From contig NC_056764.1 in the NCBI RefSeq assembly GCF_018687715.1, positions 17,447,001 to 17,511,000 on the forward strand: a stretch of DNA of 64,000 nucleotides, written 5' to 3'. Both the position numbers and the translations under genes were made by a program. The stretch's first letter is position 1. Each line of letters opens with the position of its first letter. This DNA comes from Carya illinoinensis (taxonomy: Eukaryota; Streptophyta; Magnoliopsida; Fagales; Juglandaceae). Positions 54,602 to 64,000 of the stretch are shown one piece after another. The notes beneath the pieces are model-generated. The model had not been told where the DNA came from. It did no database searches and was given only the letters and a program-made list of their open reading frames with translations.

Positions 54602-55480
54602 CTACAAGCGTGTCAACTTACCCAAGGAATCGGTGTTATTAACAGGCAAGAAATGAGCACTCTTGGTTAACTGGTCAACAATCACCCAAACAGAATTTTT
54701 CCCACTAGGCGTTCTTGGCAAACCCACTACAAAGTCCATCGTGATGTCATCCCATTTCCACTCAGGAATAGGGAGGGGTTGGAGCATAACTGCGGGTCTT
54801 TGATGCTCGACCTTCACTTGACAGCATGTGTGGCATTTCTCAACATATAAGGCAATATCCCTCTTCATTCCATCCCACCAATAATTTTTCTTCAAGTCCC
54901 AGTACATTTTCGTACGACCGGGATGAACTGAGTAAGGGGTCGCATGAGCTTCTGCCATGATCCGCTCCTTGAATTCTGAATCTTTGGGGACCACTCTGCA
55001 ATCTCGGAACCGAAGTATTCCATCTTTATCCATACTATAGTGCAACAGCCCTCGAGATTTTTTGACTCTTTTTATGATATTCAGCAGCTTCGGATCCTTC
55101 CTTTGAAGAGTCTTCAATTCCTCAAAATCAGTTACCCGAACATCAAGAACTGAAAATAGAATCTCTTCTTGCTGTGAACTTTCAATAAGGAGTCTTCTCA
55201 TTCCACAAAGCAAAGAATCCAATTCCGACGGCTCGGCTTCATCTTCCAAGTGCGATTTTCGGCTCAAAGCATTAGCAACTATATTAGCCTTCTCCGGATG
55301 ATACTTGATCTCACACTGGTAGTCACTGATTAGCTCTAGCCATCGCCTCTGCCTCATATTTAGATTTTTCTTGGAAAACAAGTGCTTCGGGCTCTTGTGA
55401 TCGGTGTATACTTCACATGCTTCCCCATACAAAAAGTGCCGCCAAATCTTGAGAGCAAAAACAATCACAGCCAATTCCAA
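54602..55480 (-). pseudogene. RNase H C-terminal half and integrase N-terminal half
   Basis: A 292-codon frame. [18 protein letters not shown] and [12 protein letters not shown] belong to RNase H, followed by the linker. Then come the integrase zinc-binding region ([28 protein letters not shown]) and the first catalytic Asp ([20 protein letters not shown]). The start shown is only where the frame opens after the RNase H deletion. Confidence 0.85.
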
Positions 55481-56418
55481 ATTGTGCGTTGGATAATTCT
55501 TCTCATGGTCCTATAGCTGACGAGATGCATAAGGACACAACCCAAACCGAATTTAGACGCATCGCTAAAGACTACAAATGGCTTATGCGGTTCTGGAAGC
55601 GCTAACACTGGTGCCGTCGTCAACCTGTTCTTCAATTCTTGGAAGCTTCTCTCACACTTATCTGACCAAACAAATTCTGCATTCTTTCGAGTCAAAGCTG
55701 TGAGAGGTCCGAATAGGCGAGAAAATCCCTCCACAAATCTTTGGTAATATCCGACAAGTCCCAAGAAACTCCGGATCTCGCGCACTGTAGTCGGACGCGG
55801 CCATGACAAAATGGCTTCCACCTTAGTACGATCAACAGCCACTCCGTCTCGGGAAATCACATGCCCAAGAAATCTGACTTCCTCCAGCCAGAATTCACAC
55901 TTGCTGAGCTTGGCATATAACTGGTGTTCTCTCAATTTCCCAAGTACCAGACGAAGATGATACACATGCTCTTCAACATCTCGGGAATAAATCAGAATAT
56001 CATCAATGAATACTACCACAAAGGAATCTAGATAAGGTCGAAATATTCGATTCATTAAATCCATAAAAGCAGCAGGGGCATTAGCTAGCCCAAACGGCAT
56101 CACCTTAAATTCATAATGCCCGTATCTCGACCTGAAAGCAGTTTTGGGCACATCCTTGTCTCTGATCCTCAGCTGGTAGTAGCCCGACCTTAAATCAATC
56201 TTCGAGAACACAGCTGCTCCTTGAAGCTGATCAAATAAATCATCTATCCGTGGGAGAGGATATTTATTTTTGATGGTCACCTTATTTAATTCCCGATAAT
56301 CGATGCACATACGGAGGGTTCCATCTTTCTTTTTAACAAACAAACTTGGCGCACCCCACGGCGACATACTAGGTTGAATAAATCCCTTATCAACCAGCTC
56401 TTGCAACTGAGTCTTCAC
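55465..56418 (-). pseudogene. Reverse transcriptase and RNase H N-terminus
   Basis: A 317-codon frame. [70 protein letters not shown] and the polymerase box [10 protein letters not shown] are all present, followed by [11 protein letters not shown] and the RNase H start [16 protein letters not shown]. About ten codons after that are deleted with loss of frame, and a TAG (in the alternate phase) sits just beyond. It joins the previous frame by a one-base slip at about 56418. The sequence places it in the Tekay/Del branch of Ty3/gypsy. Confidence 0.9.
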
Positions 56419-57052
56419 TCTTTTAATTCAGCCGGTGCCATGCGATAAGGAGCTTTATGTACAGGAGCCGCTCCAGGTTCCAAGTCTATAACAAACTCCA
56501 TTTCCCGAACAGGGGGTAGTCCGGGCAAGTCATCCACAAACACATCGAGAAATTCTTCCACAACTGGAATGTCTGCCAAAGACTTCTTCTCAGACGACGT
56601 AGACAACATCTGAACTAAGAATGCATCCGCTCCCCATGCAATCTCTCTTCTTGCTTGGATTGCCGATATAATTACCGGCTTTTCTTTTAACTTACTCCCC
56701 GCAAATTCCAGACAATCACCATCTGGAAGCTGAAAGGTAATTACCCGACTTCTGTAATTAATACTCGCAGAATATCGGTATAGCCAATCCCTCCCGAGGA
56801 TGATATCAAAACCCAACAGCTTAAACACCACCAAATCAGCATCCAAGAACCTTTCATCAAAATTTAACGGGCATCCCAACGCAACCTTGGATCACCACAT
56901 CATTTCACCATCAGGTAAAGCCACTACCAATGACTTTGGCAAAGGTTTCGTGACCAAATTACACATCTGCGCAAACGTGGAAGATACAAATGACTGTGAA
57001 GCACCGGAATCAAACAAAGTGCAAGCATAAAACTCATACAAACGGACTCTCC
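56415..57052 (-). pseudogene. Aspartic protease and spacer to reverse transcriptase
   Basis: After the candidate intron, RLYEFYACTLFDSGASQSFV contains the protease active site DSGAS, followed by the VVALPDGEM segment. A TGA (56892-56894) interrupts it. The same frame continues with LGCPLNFDERFLDADLVVFK, the ILGRDWLYR motif, and the spacer DVFVDDLPGLPPVREMEFVI that precedes reverse transcriptase, to [10 protein letters not shown]. Protease would cut the polyprotein. Confidence 0.85.
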
Positions 57053-57153
57053 CTAAACCAAACACATAACCCATGAAATCCAAAAAAACAAAGGAGAAAC
57101 CAAATACACCAAAAATTAAATCCAACATAAAATTAAATTAAATTAATCCATAC
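57053..57153 (-). other. Candidate 101-nt intron between gag and protease
   Basis: On the minus strand this starts GTATGGATTAATTT and ends GTGTTTGGTTTAG, is T-rich (about 50% T by eye) and contains in-frame stops. Upstream coding sequence ends in GTAATTACAG and the homologous protein resumes directly behind the AG. Removing the 101 nt keeps the frame across the junction. Chance GT...AG pairs are common, so this remains a hypothesis; the sharp homology boundaries on both sides are the support. Confidence 0.5.
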
Positions 57154-57491
57154 CTGTAATTACTCCAGCATCATGGGTCGCTGGTGCCTCATCATCCACA
57201 TCTCCGGGTGTGACAGCATAAACCCGGGCTTGCACTGCTTGTCTTGGATTTGTTCTTCCATCGCGTCTACCTCCACGGCTTCCTTGAACTGTTCTTGGAC
57301 ACTCTCGGGCAAAGTGACCCTGCTGGCCACAATTATAACATCGAGCCCCACCAGAAGGGCACTCATCCACATGGGCTCTATTACAAACTCCGCAAACAGG
57401 CGCACGTCCTCCCATGCGAACACCTGAGGATGCTTGCGGTTGAGTTCCGATCCGCTAAACAAATTTCTGAGGCGAACCCGAGCTGCTTCCT
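57154..57491 (-). pseudogene. Gag C-terminus with zinc knuckle
   Basis: The minus-strand frame carries CGVCNRAHVDECPSG and then the CCHC knuckle CYNCGQQGHFAREC, an Arg/Gly-rich segment (GSRGGRRDGRTNPRQAVQAR), and ends at VIT. A TAG at 57455-57457 lies upstream in the same frame. The frame is offset by one from the main gag frame because of a T-run slip near 57502-57508. Confidence 0.85.
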
Positions 57492-58361
57492 TCACCAGAA
57501 AAAACTCCGCCTCTTATGACCCGGAGGGGATCCCATACTCAGATTATTCTCTCGCTCCACAAGGGTGGCCACATCCACTAAGTCCTGAAAAGTGGATATC
57601 CGGTGGCTAACCACCATACGGCGTATATCAGGGCGTAGTCCCTCCTGAAAACGCTCAGCTCGCATCTCCTCTGTGGCGATGAGGTGGGGAGCAAACCGCC
57701 CAAGTTCTATAAATCTTCGGGCGTACTGTTCCACTGTCGTGCTCCCTTGAACCAAATTTGAGAACTCTCTTGCCTTTTGCTTCCTTACAGAAGCGGGAAA
57801 GAAGCGGTTGTTAAATTCTTTCTTGAAACGCTGCCAGGTCACAGCGGCGAAGGATCCCAATTCTGATTCCAGCATCACCCTCTTGGTATCCCACCAATCA
57901 GAAGCGGTGCCTTGCAACAGATAGCTGGCGTAAAGTACTTGTTGTGCCTTGGTGCAACCACACACCTCAAAAGTTCTTTCCAAGTCCTTGATCCACTTTC
58001 CAGCTTGAAGCGGATCCTCTTCTCTAGTGAAGTGTGGGGTCCTATGCGCCAGAAAGCGCTCATAGGTGCATCCAGCTTGCACCATGCTACTAGATCCTCC
58101 TGGGTAAAGCCAAGGCCCTCCCTGATATGGCCAATGACCTCCTGGTTGAAGCCAAAGTCCTCCTTGTTGCAGACAAGGCCCTCCTTGTGGTAGCCAGGGA
58201 CCCCCTTGTTGTGGCCAAGGCCCTGTCTGCTGTGGCCTAAAATTCTGCTGCATAAACTCCGTCATCTGCCGTATTGCTTGGGCTATGGAGTCATCTCTTG
58301 ATGTATTGTCCCGTGGCTCCTGAGTAGATTTCCTTGGTCTCACCATTTTTTCTGCCACCAC
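57492..58361 (-). CDS. gag: Gag capsid part of the chromovirus (frame-shifted end)
   Basis: A 289-codon frame starting 280 bases after the primer site. Residues 47-88 are six tandem seven-residue repeats of the GPWLPQG type. The retrotransposon-gag domain spans ~105-270 (WIKDLERTFEVCGCTKAQQV, ASDWWDTKRVM, FKKEFNNRFFPASVR, EQYARRFIELGRFAPHLI, RFQEGLRPDIRRMVV). Gag forms the particle that packages element RNA. The frame ends at a TGA right after a T6 run, with the zinc-knuckle part following in another phase. The matching pieces at 7315 and 22150 belong to the same family. Confidence 0.85.
   Translation of the reverse strand: MVAEKMVRPRKSTQEPRDNTSRDDSIAQAIRQMTEFMQQNFRPQQTGPWPQQGGPWLPQGGPCLQQGGLWLQPGGHWPYQGGPWLYPGGSSSMVQAGCTYERFLAHRTPHFTREEDPLQAGKWIKDLERTFEVCGCTKAQQVLYASYLLQGTASDWWDTKRVMLESELGSFAAVTWQRFKKEFNNRFFPASVRKQKAREFSNLVQGSTTVEQYARRFIELGRFAPHLIATEEMRAERFQEGLRPDIRRMVVSHRISTFQDLVDVATLVERENNLSMGSPPGHKRRSFFW
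58098..58223 (-). repeat. Six in-frame 21-bp repeats in gag
   Basis: Six consecutive seven-residue units (GPWPQQG, GPWLPQG, GPCLQQG, GLWLQPG, GHWPYQG, GPWLYPG) run before the gag domain. The period is exactly 21 bp, so copy-number changes would not disturb the frame. Confidence 0.85.
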
Positions 58362-58640
58362 AACCTTTGACCCCCTTTAAGAAAACAAAAACAAATAAAA
58401 CCAACAACAAACAAAAACAAAAACCAAAGACCAACACCACATAACAAGAAACAAAAAGAAACCAGCTTGCAGAACATAACTAAATAAATAAAAACAAGCA
58501 AACAAGTTCAAACAAATAAAACAAATTAAACAAATAAAACCAATCAAATAACAACTTTACTTAACATAATTTTTAAAACACAACCTTAAAAACATTCTGG
58601 TACTACCTACGGGACATGTGGTTTTACCCAGAGCCAAACC

Positions 58641-58652
58641 GCTCTGATACCA
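58641..58652 (-). promoter_or_regulatory. Primer-binding site (initiator tRNA-Met type)
   Basis: TGGTATCAGAGC on the minus strand, two bases from the 5' LTR. Confidence 0.9.
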
Positions 58653-58654
58653 CC

Positions 58655-60917
58655 TATGACGCCACCAAATCCCCACGCACGAACACGGAAAAATTGAGAC
58701 GTCCGGATGATGACATCACGGGTCATCATCCTTTCGACGTGTGCCAAGTGTGTGTATAAGCGACGAATGTGCACGAGAAATACGCAGCGAAAAGCAAGTC
58801 AATAACTAAGTACCAGAATTTTTTTCTTGTTTAATACAAAGCTGTTCAACACATACTTAAATAAATATTACAAAACACAAACATAAATTTAAACCAAATA
58901 CAAAGCATAACATCAGCATCCCGGCGGAGCCGCATCCTCGGGCTCAGCCTCCTCCTCCTCATCCTCGATCTCTGCACCAAAATCTACGGTACCAAAAATA
59001 GTGCTGCAGGTAAGTAAACTCCAAACACCACTAGATAAAAACATATAAAACTCAAACAATATGCATGAAAGGATGCCAATTCACAAAACCCATAAAATCA
59101 TATTTTTCCACGCACGCCAAAAACCCATTTGGCCCACAAAAACATATCCTTAAAACCAAGCCTCGCCATTATCCCAGATAATGGCCCAAACCACCATTTT
59201 CCCAGAAAATGGATCAAAAGCCTCGAAAACCAAATATCGCCATTTTCCCAGAAAATGGCCCACATCCGAAAACCATAAAAACAATCCGGTTATGCATGCA
59301 CCATGATCTCCCCTAGGGATCACCCGCACACCCTGGCTCTGTGCCACACCGCAGGTAACGACTACGCATGTGACACCTAAATGAGCGATGCCCAGACTCG
59401 GGCCCTGCGCATACCTTGCCAGGCCATCCTCTAGTCCCCGCCACTCTAGGGACCACGGAGTCGTCACGACAGCGTTACCGTATTATGCGATCCGGTCATC
59501 GCCCTGCAACAACCCAGGGGATGTCACTCAGTATTATCCACTCCCAAGTGACCAGAGGAGCTCCACCGAGATAATAACCCATCCCGGCTTAGGCTCGTGA
59601 GACACATGCACCCAAAAACCATTTACGCCAATAAAACGGGATTTTTGCGATTAAAACAAAATGCACATAAACACAATATGCAACTCACGCCTCATGGCCC
59701 AAATAATCAAGCAATCGCACACAAGCAAAACCAAGCACTCCATCCTCAATCCATCCGAACCCCAAACTCCTCGGACTCAGTCCAGAATCAGCCAACCAAC
59801 AACAATTAATTAATGAAAGAGTAAAATATATTTAAATCTAAAAGTAGGGTTTGAAAAATACTTACAGCGCTATATGGTATTTTTAGAAAACACGCAGTGT
59901 TGCAAACGGTGGAAGGAAAGCAACGTAAAAGTGAAATTTCACTATGGCCGTGGGTTGTAAAATATCCACTTTTGAACGAGGACAAACCAAGGCTCGAGAT
60001 TGATAGGGAATGGTGTAAGGATGTTTATGAAGCTAGTGGAAGTGAAGTTTGGCCATGGGTGGTGGTGGAAATGGCGGTCGAAGGCCAAAAAGTGGTTGAA
60101 CGGAGTTGAGCTTGTGGGAGCTACTCCGGCAACGGATCGAGGCCAGAAATGGGTGGTTTAGGTCGGCAAGAGGTAGGGGAAGAAGCTGTGAAGAGATGGT
60201 GGCCGGAGGTGGTGCGACGGCGCCGAAATCGGTGAAAAACCGTATGGCTTGGAGGAGCTCGTGGTTGCTAACGGTGGCTCGAATGGAGGTGAAACTTGGT
60301 GGGGATGTTCACCAGTGAGAGGGGAAGAAAACTGAGTAGGTGGTGTAGGCCACGCCACCGGTGAACGGCGGTTCTGGGCTGCGAAAGCAATCATCGATAG
60401 GGGCAAAAATAGAGCAGGTGCAGTGACTTTCGGCGGCTCGCGGAGGCTAACGGCTGGTCCGATGGCTGTGAAAATTGGTGGGGATGATCTCTAGTGGAAG
60501 GGAAAGAGAATGGTGGTGGTGGTGCACTAAACGGTGGCCGGACAGCGGAGAACTGGGCGGTCAAAGGGGCGGTGACGGGAAGGAGAAAAAAAAACTGTTC
60601 GGCGTATGCGGGAGAGAAAGGAGAAGAAAGAAGAAGAAAAGAAAGAAAAAGAAGGAAAAAGGAAAAAGAAAAAGGAAAAAGAGAAAAGAAAAAGAAAAGA
60701 TGAGGGAAAAGAAATGAGGTCCAGTCCTCACTCCGGAAACCAAAACTGATCTGCCGAAAACGATTTTAAAAACCGTAAAACGACTAAATAAATTAAACAC
60801 CACATCAAATAAATAAAAACCAATTAAAATACATTAATTTAAAATAAATGAACCAATATATTAATTAAAATAAAAACAACACTTTAGTGAAAATACACGT
60901 AAAAATGGGTCATCACA
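58655..60917 (-). mobile_element. 5' LTR of the chromovirus (subtype ii)
   Basis: It matches 51345-53605 along its length with a few percent differences by eye, including a changed terminus (TATGACGCC on the plus strand where the other LTR has TGTGACGCC). It has the acidic mini-ORF (58913-58985), the hairpin trio (59166-59184, 59194-59212, 59240-59258), the duplicated GC-rich unit and the purine strand of the pyrimidine tract (60595-60715). Confidence 0.9.
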
Positions 60918-60922
60918 TCGAT

Positions 60923-61300
60923 TGTACTTCATCAAGATAGGGGCTACCACTCTATTTTAAATAATCCTGAGTGGACAGAAGAGTTCCACTAAGGCATTCT
61001 CCCGTCAGAGCGATTCAGGTCATGAAAAAACTTTTATCGACTCTTTTTCTTTTAAAAATAACTCACAAACCCAATGCACATGATATGAACTGTGATACTT
61101 TGTTCTTTTTGTGAAACATGTACTCATGTATGCCAAGACTTACACAAAACATATCTCACGTAGTTATATGCAACCATATACATTACGTGTTATGGCTTGC
61201 AAATATTATAATATGTGACCACGTTCTCATTCAATTAAACAATGACATTTAACAAACAAACAAGGAACAAAGCAATTGCTCTACCTCATATACTATGCAT
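60923..61300 (-). mobile_element. Continuation of the split family C-like LTR
   Basis: After TCGAT the sequence continues with TGTACTTCATC and GAGTGGACAGAAGAGTTCCAC, a diverged form of the GAGTGACCAGAGGAGCTCCAC segment of family B LTRs. The LTR interrupted at 51344 is therefore an older relative. No coding sequence. Confidence 0.4.
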
Positions 61301-61600
61301 GGCTGAAACATACAAGCATTCATAGACATGGATATTCATTTACTTTATGAACTAGGAACTTCTAACATACTTGATAATGCATCAAACATAGGTTGGTTGA
61401 AACATGCAAGTAATTATATAAACAAATATTCAATCATTACATGAACTTGGAATCTTCTAATACACTCAATTATGTATCACTAATAAACATACACATGGTT
61501 GAATCATGCATGTGAATATATATATATGAATATTCAACCATTTCATGAACTTGAAACTTCTAACAAATTTGGTTATGCATCAAATACCAACATGTGCATC
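61301..61600. repeat. Three tandem units of about 95-102 bp
   Basis: Units start GGCTGAAACATACAAG (61301), GGTTGAAACATGCAAG (about 61395) and GGTTGAATCATGCATG (61497). Each continues with an ATTCA segment, CATGAACTNGNAACTTCTAA and a TTATGCATCA-type end. Confidence 0.8.
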
Positions 61601-62283
61601 ATAACATGTGAATCCAAGTGTTAAGTGTAGAATCACAACTCATTTACATGGTGAAAACCGAATAGAAATTAATCAACCAACAAATAACATAATAACAAGG
61701 ACTCAAATAAACCGAATACATGACATGATAAAGTATCATCAATGGAGATTGAAAGAAGTGGTAGTGGTGTGGGTGGTGTTTGGATGGAGAGAAAGTGATA
61801 GAAATGGAAAGAAAATGAGATGTCTGAATAACTTAAGAGAACTCCACCAAGTGACTAAAAGACCATAAGGTTTTTGGCTCCTCCTTTACATGGCATGTGA
61901 TCCTTCTTGAAAAACTAAAGCTCATTTGCATGGATGCCATTTGGCATCCAACCCATGTACCCTTTCTACTTCTCCATTATTGGATTGTGTTGGAAATCAA
62001 ATGCACCTTTTTGGACAAGTGGCATGGCCTCCTTAAAATCGAAGCTCTACTTCCTTTCATGCCCTTCATTTTGTGTCTTGGTTCGTTGTATCTTGTGGCA
62101 AAATGGTCATTCTTTAAACAACGATCTTCCTCAATCCTCTATAAGTGTGCATGTGTGCCATGTGTCATGTGAAGAGTGTATTAATGTGGGTGGCTGAAAA
62201 GCTCATCTCCTTCCTAAGAAGATTTTTCTTCTATCAATGTCTTGGATATTGTGTGATTAGTCATTATGGGTGGCGATGCACAA
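61601..62283. other. Unassigned sequence
   Basis: No recognised element ends or coding motifs. Two overlapping plus-strand frames (61897-62197) of 86-91 codons lack family features. Confidence 0.3.
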
Positions 62284-64000
62284 TGTGATGCCCCCAAATT
62301 CCACATGGAATTGGACAGACATTTGAAGTGTCAAGACATGTAACACAAGGTTACCTACCTCCGTTCATGACATATAAGATGCAATGTTTCTAACATGCAT
62401 CTAGTATTATACAATATTCATAGCGAATAATTTTTTTTTTGAGCAATACTATGCATCAAACTAAAAATATCCCAAATACTTAAAACATATTTCATACATA
62501 ATGACATACTAAACAACCATGATCACAACATTGGTCCAAAATGGTTGTAATAAAAAGAGTGGTTGAGATTGAACTCTGTAAGTACAAGTATTAAACTAAG
62601 GTAACTACTATGCTATTCATTGACGTCGTACTGTCACCTAGTCAGCCGTTTCCAAATAGTTGATTCCTCATTCTCCTTCAGATCCTAAGACAAGATCTAC
62701 CATTCAAGGAGGAATCGTAGTTGAGACTATCACAATGGGATTTGATTACAAATCTCAGCAAATTAATAGAAAATCTCCACACAGGTTAATGATGCATGCA
62801 TGTCAATAAAAGCATGAATATATAATTAAAGTTACAAATAAGCATAACATAACTTGAACTGAAATGTAAACTAAATATGATTTGACATGACATGAACTTT
62901 TTTTAAGACTTCACTCGACATTACATGAACTTGAATGTGAAATACATGAGCTTAGAATCTTGTTCAATAAACTAAACTTGAACTGAAACTGAACATGAAC
63001 TTAACATGAATTGAAATATGAACTGAACGTGAACTTGAAACATGACTGAACATGAACTTGAAACATGAACTGAACATGAAATGAATTTTGAAAATTGAAA
63101 TGATTTTACTAGTGGTTTCGTCAGGCATAGTGAATAATCAGATTGATTTCATCCAACATATTCTACTAGAGATACTCAGACAATCATAATGATTCCACCA
63201 GGAGTATTTAAATGAGATACCCTAACAATCAAAATGATTACAGGAGTACCTAGTAATACTTTGACAATCAGAATGATTATATTAAGAGTATTTTAAATGA
63301 GATACCATAACAATCAGAATGATTAGCTAGGAGTATTTAAGCAGAGTTATTCTAACAATGAATGTGATTATGTTGGAAGTACCTTGCTTGAATTATAAAT
63401 AGAAATGCTCGGATAGTCATAGTGATTACATTGCAAGTATCTAAGACATGGCTGACTTGACATGATTTGAAAGGCTATTCCCAAGATATACAAACTGTAC
63501 TCGAGATTAAACGTGAGATGAAATGAAAGGACAAAAGCCCTGGAGTAGTGTAACATGACACAAACCTAAGTCAAAAGATATGATGTACTTTAAAAATAAA
63601 ATATTTCATAACATGACATAACATGTAATAGACAACATTTCATAATATGATAACATGTAACAATGAATATTTCATGACATGGCATACATATAATAGATGG
63701 TGTAATGTAGCATGCCATACTTGCAACATATAACAATACATGATAAAATATATTATGTAACAGATAAGTATTTCGGGAAAGAAGTCCTGATGTAGTGCAA
63801 CATGACATGAACGTAAGTTGAAAGACGTGACGTACTTTAGACGAAAAATATTTCATAACATGACATATGTGTAACAGATGGCAAAATGTAACATGACATA
63901 CTTGCAACATATAGTAACACGTGACAAAATATATTATATAACATCTAATTATTTTGTGACAGAATAAATCATGTGTAACAGATCAAGATGTAATAATGTG
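62284..64000 (-). mobile_element. Family C LTR-like sequence, minus orientation, running off the window
   Basis: On the plus strand it starts TGTGATGCCCCCAAATTCC. Inverted landmarks match 42743 back to 41260: GATGCAATGTTTCTAACATG, CCATTCAAGGAGGAATCG, AGGTTAATGATGCATGCATG, TGAACTTGAA-rich repeats (62900-63100), dyad repeats (63115-63460), then CATAACATGACATAACATG-type repeats (63590-63990). At least 1.7 kb, no coding sequence. Confidence 0.55.
63115..63460 (-). repeat. Inverted copy of the dyad-containing tandem repeats
   Basis: Units of the GAGATACTCAGACAATCATAATGATT type recur about seven times, reverse complementary to 41560-41950. Confidence 0.65.

Larger units (their letters stand above)
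51345..60917 (-). mobile_element. Complete but coding-dead Tekay/Del-like chromovirus, target duplication TCGAT
   Basis: This is a 9.57 kb minus-strand element flanked by TCGAT at 51340-51344 and 60918-60922. Order on the minus strand: 5' LTR (60917-58655), initiator-Met primer site, gag with zinc knuckle, aspartic protease, reverse transcriptase, RNase H, integrase, chromodomain-type tail, polypurine tract, 3' LTR (53605-51345). The reverse transcriptase and the integrase-chromodomain layout match the Tekay/Del lineage of Ty3/gypsy. At least eight coding lesions are visible: a frameshift and a stop in gag, a stop in protease, a frameshift before reverse transcriptase, a deletion in RNase H, a stop and a deletion in integrase, and a stop in the C-terminal tail. 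It is the only copy in the window with a recognisable pol of this family. Confidence 0.9.

Noticed and set aside
1..64000. tRNA or rRNA genes
   Set aside because: The only tRNA-like matches are 12-18 base primer-binding sites; no cloverleaf or rRNA signature was seen on either strand by eye.

Overview
The window is plant nuclear DNA and almost all of it is LTR-retrotransposon sequence. Evidence for a plant: Ty3/gypsy elements of two plant-type lineages, primer-binding sites matching plant tRNA-Asp and initiator tRNA-Met, AT-rich degenerate spacer, and one fragment of an intron-containing plant triterpene-cyclase gene. No bacterial, organellar or CRISPR features were seen. The species cannot be named from the sequence; a dicot is my guess.

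Two families dominate. Family A is Athila-like: LTRs start TGAT and end GTCA, the primer site matches tRNA-Asp, and the polypurine tract is AGTTGGGGGGTG. It appears as a deletion derivative on the minus strand (1-3898), the 3' end of a second copy facing it (3899-7314), and one nearly intact 11.3 kb element (27903-39224, target duplication ACGAG). Family B is a Tekay/Del-like chromovirus: LTRs start TGTGATGACC or TGTGACGCCC and end GGGGGCGTCACA, the primer site is TGGTATCAGAGC, and an AAATTTCG hairpin precedes the polypurine tract. It appears as a complete but coding-dead 9.6 kb element on the minus strand (51345-60917, target duplication TCGAT), a pol-less 8.4 kb derivative (19313-27683, target duplication CAGGG), two partial derivatives (7315-11664 and 43724-46650) and truncated LTRs (12738-14152; 27830-27902 plus 39225-40760). 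A third, degenerate LTR-like family (C) supplies 11665-12527, about 40761-42743, 50089-51344 and 62284-64000.

Insertions are nested. The intact family A element sits inside a minus-strand family B LTR fragment, whose two halves rejoin across ACGAG. The complete family B element sits inside a family C-like copy. Two pairs of LTRs face each other (1626-3898 with 4673-7314; 9697-11664 with 12738-14152) and could give fold-back transcripts.

Non-retroelement material is scarce: three consecutive minus-strand exons of an oxidosqualene cyclase (46677-47370), a captured fragment of what looks like a conserved plant protein lying antisense inside a family A LTR (4982-5548), and possible DNA-transposon ends near 49 kb. 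The observations most worth following are a frame-preserving candidate intron between gag and protease of the complete family B element, a set of LTR hairpins with a compensatory stem change, a conserved acidic mini-ORF in family B LTRs, dense CATGCA arrays in family A LTRs, and the captured host sequence.
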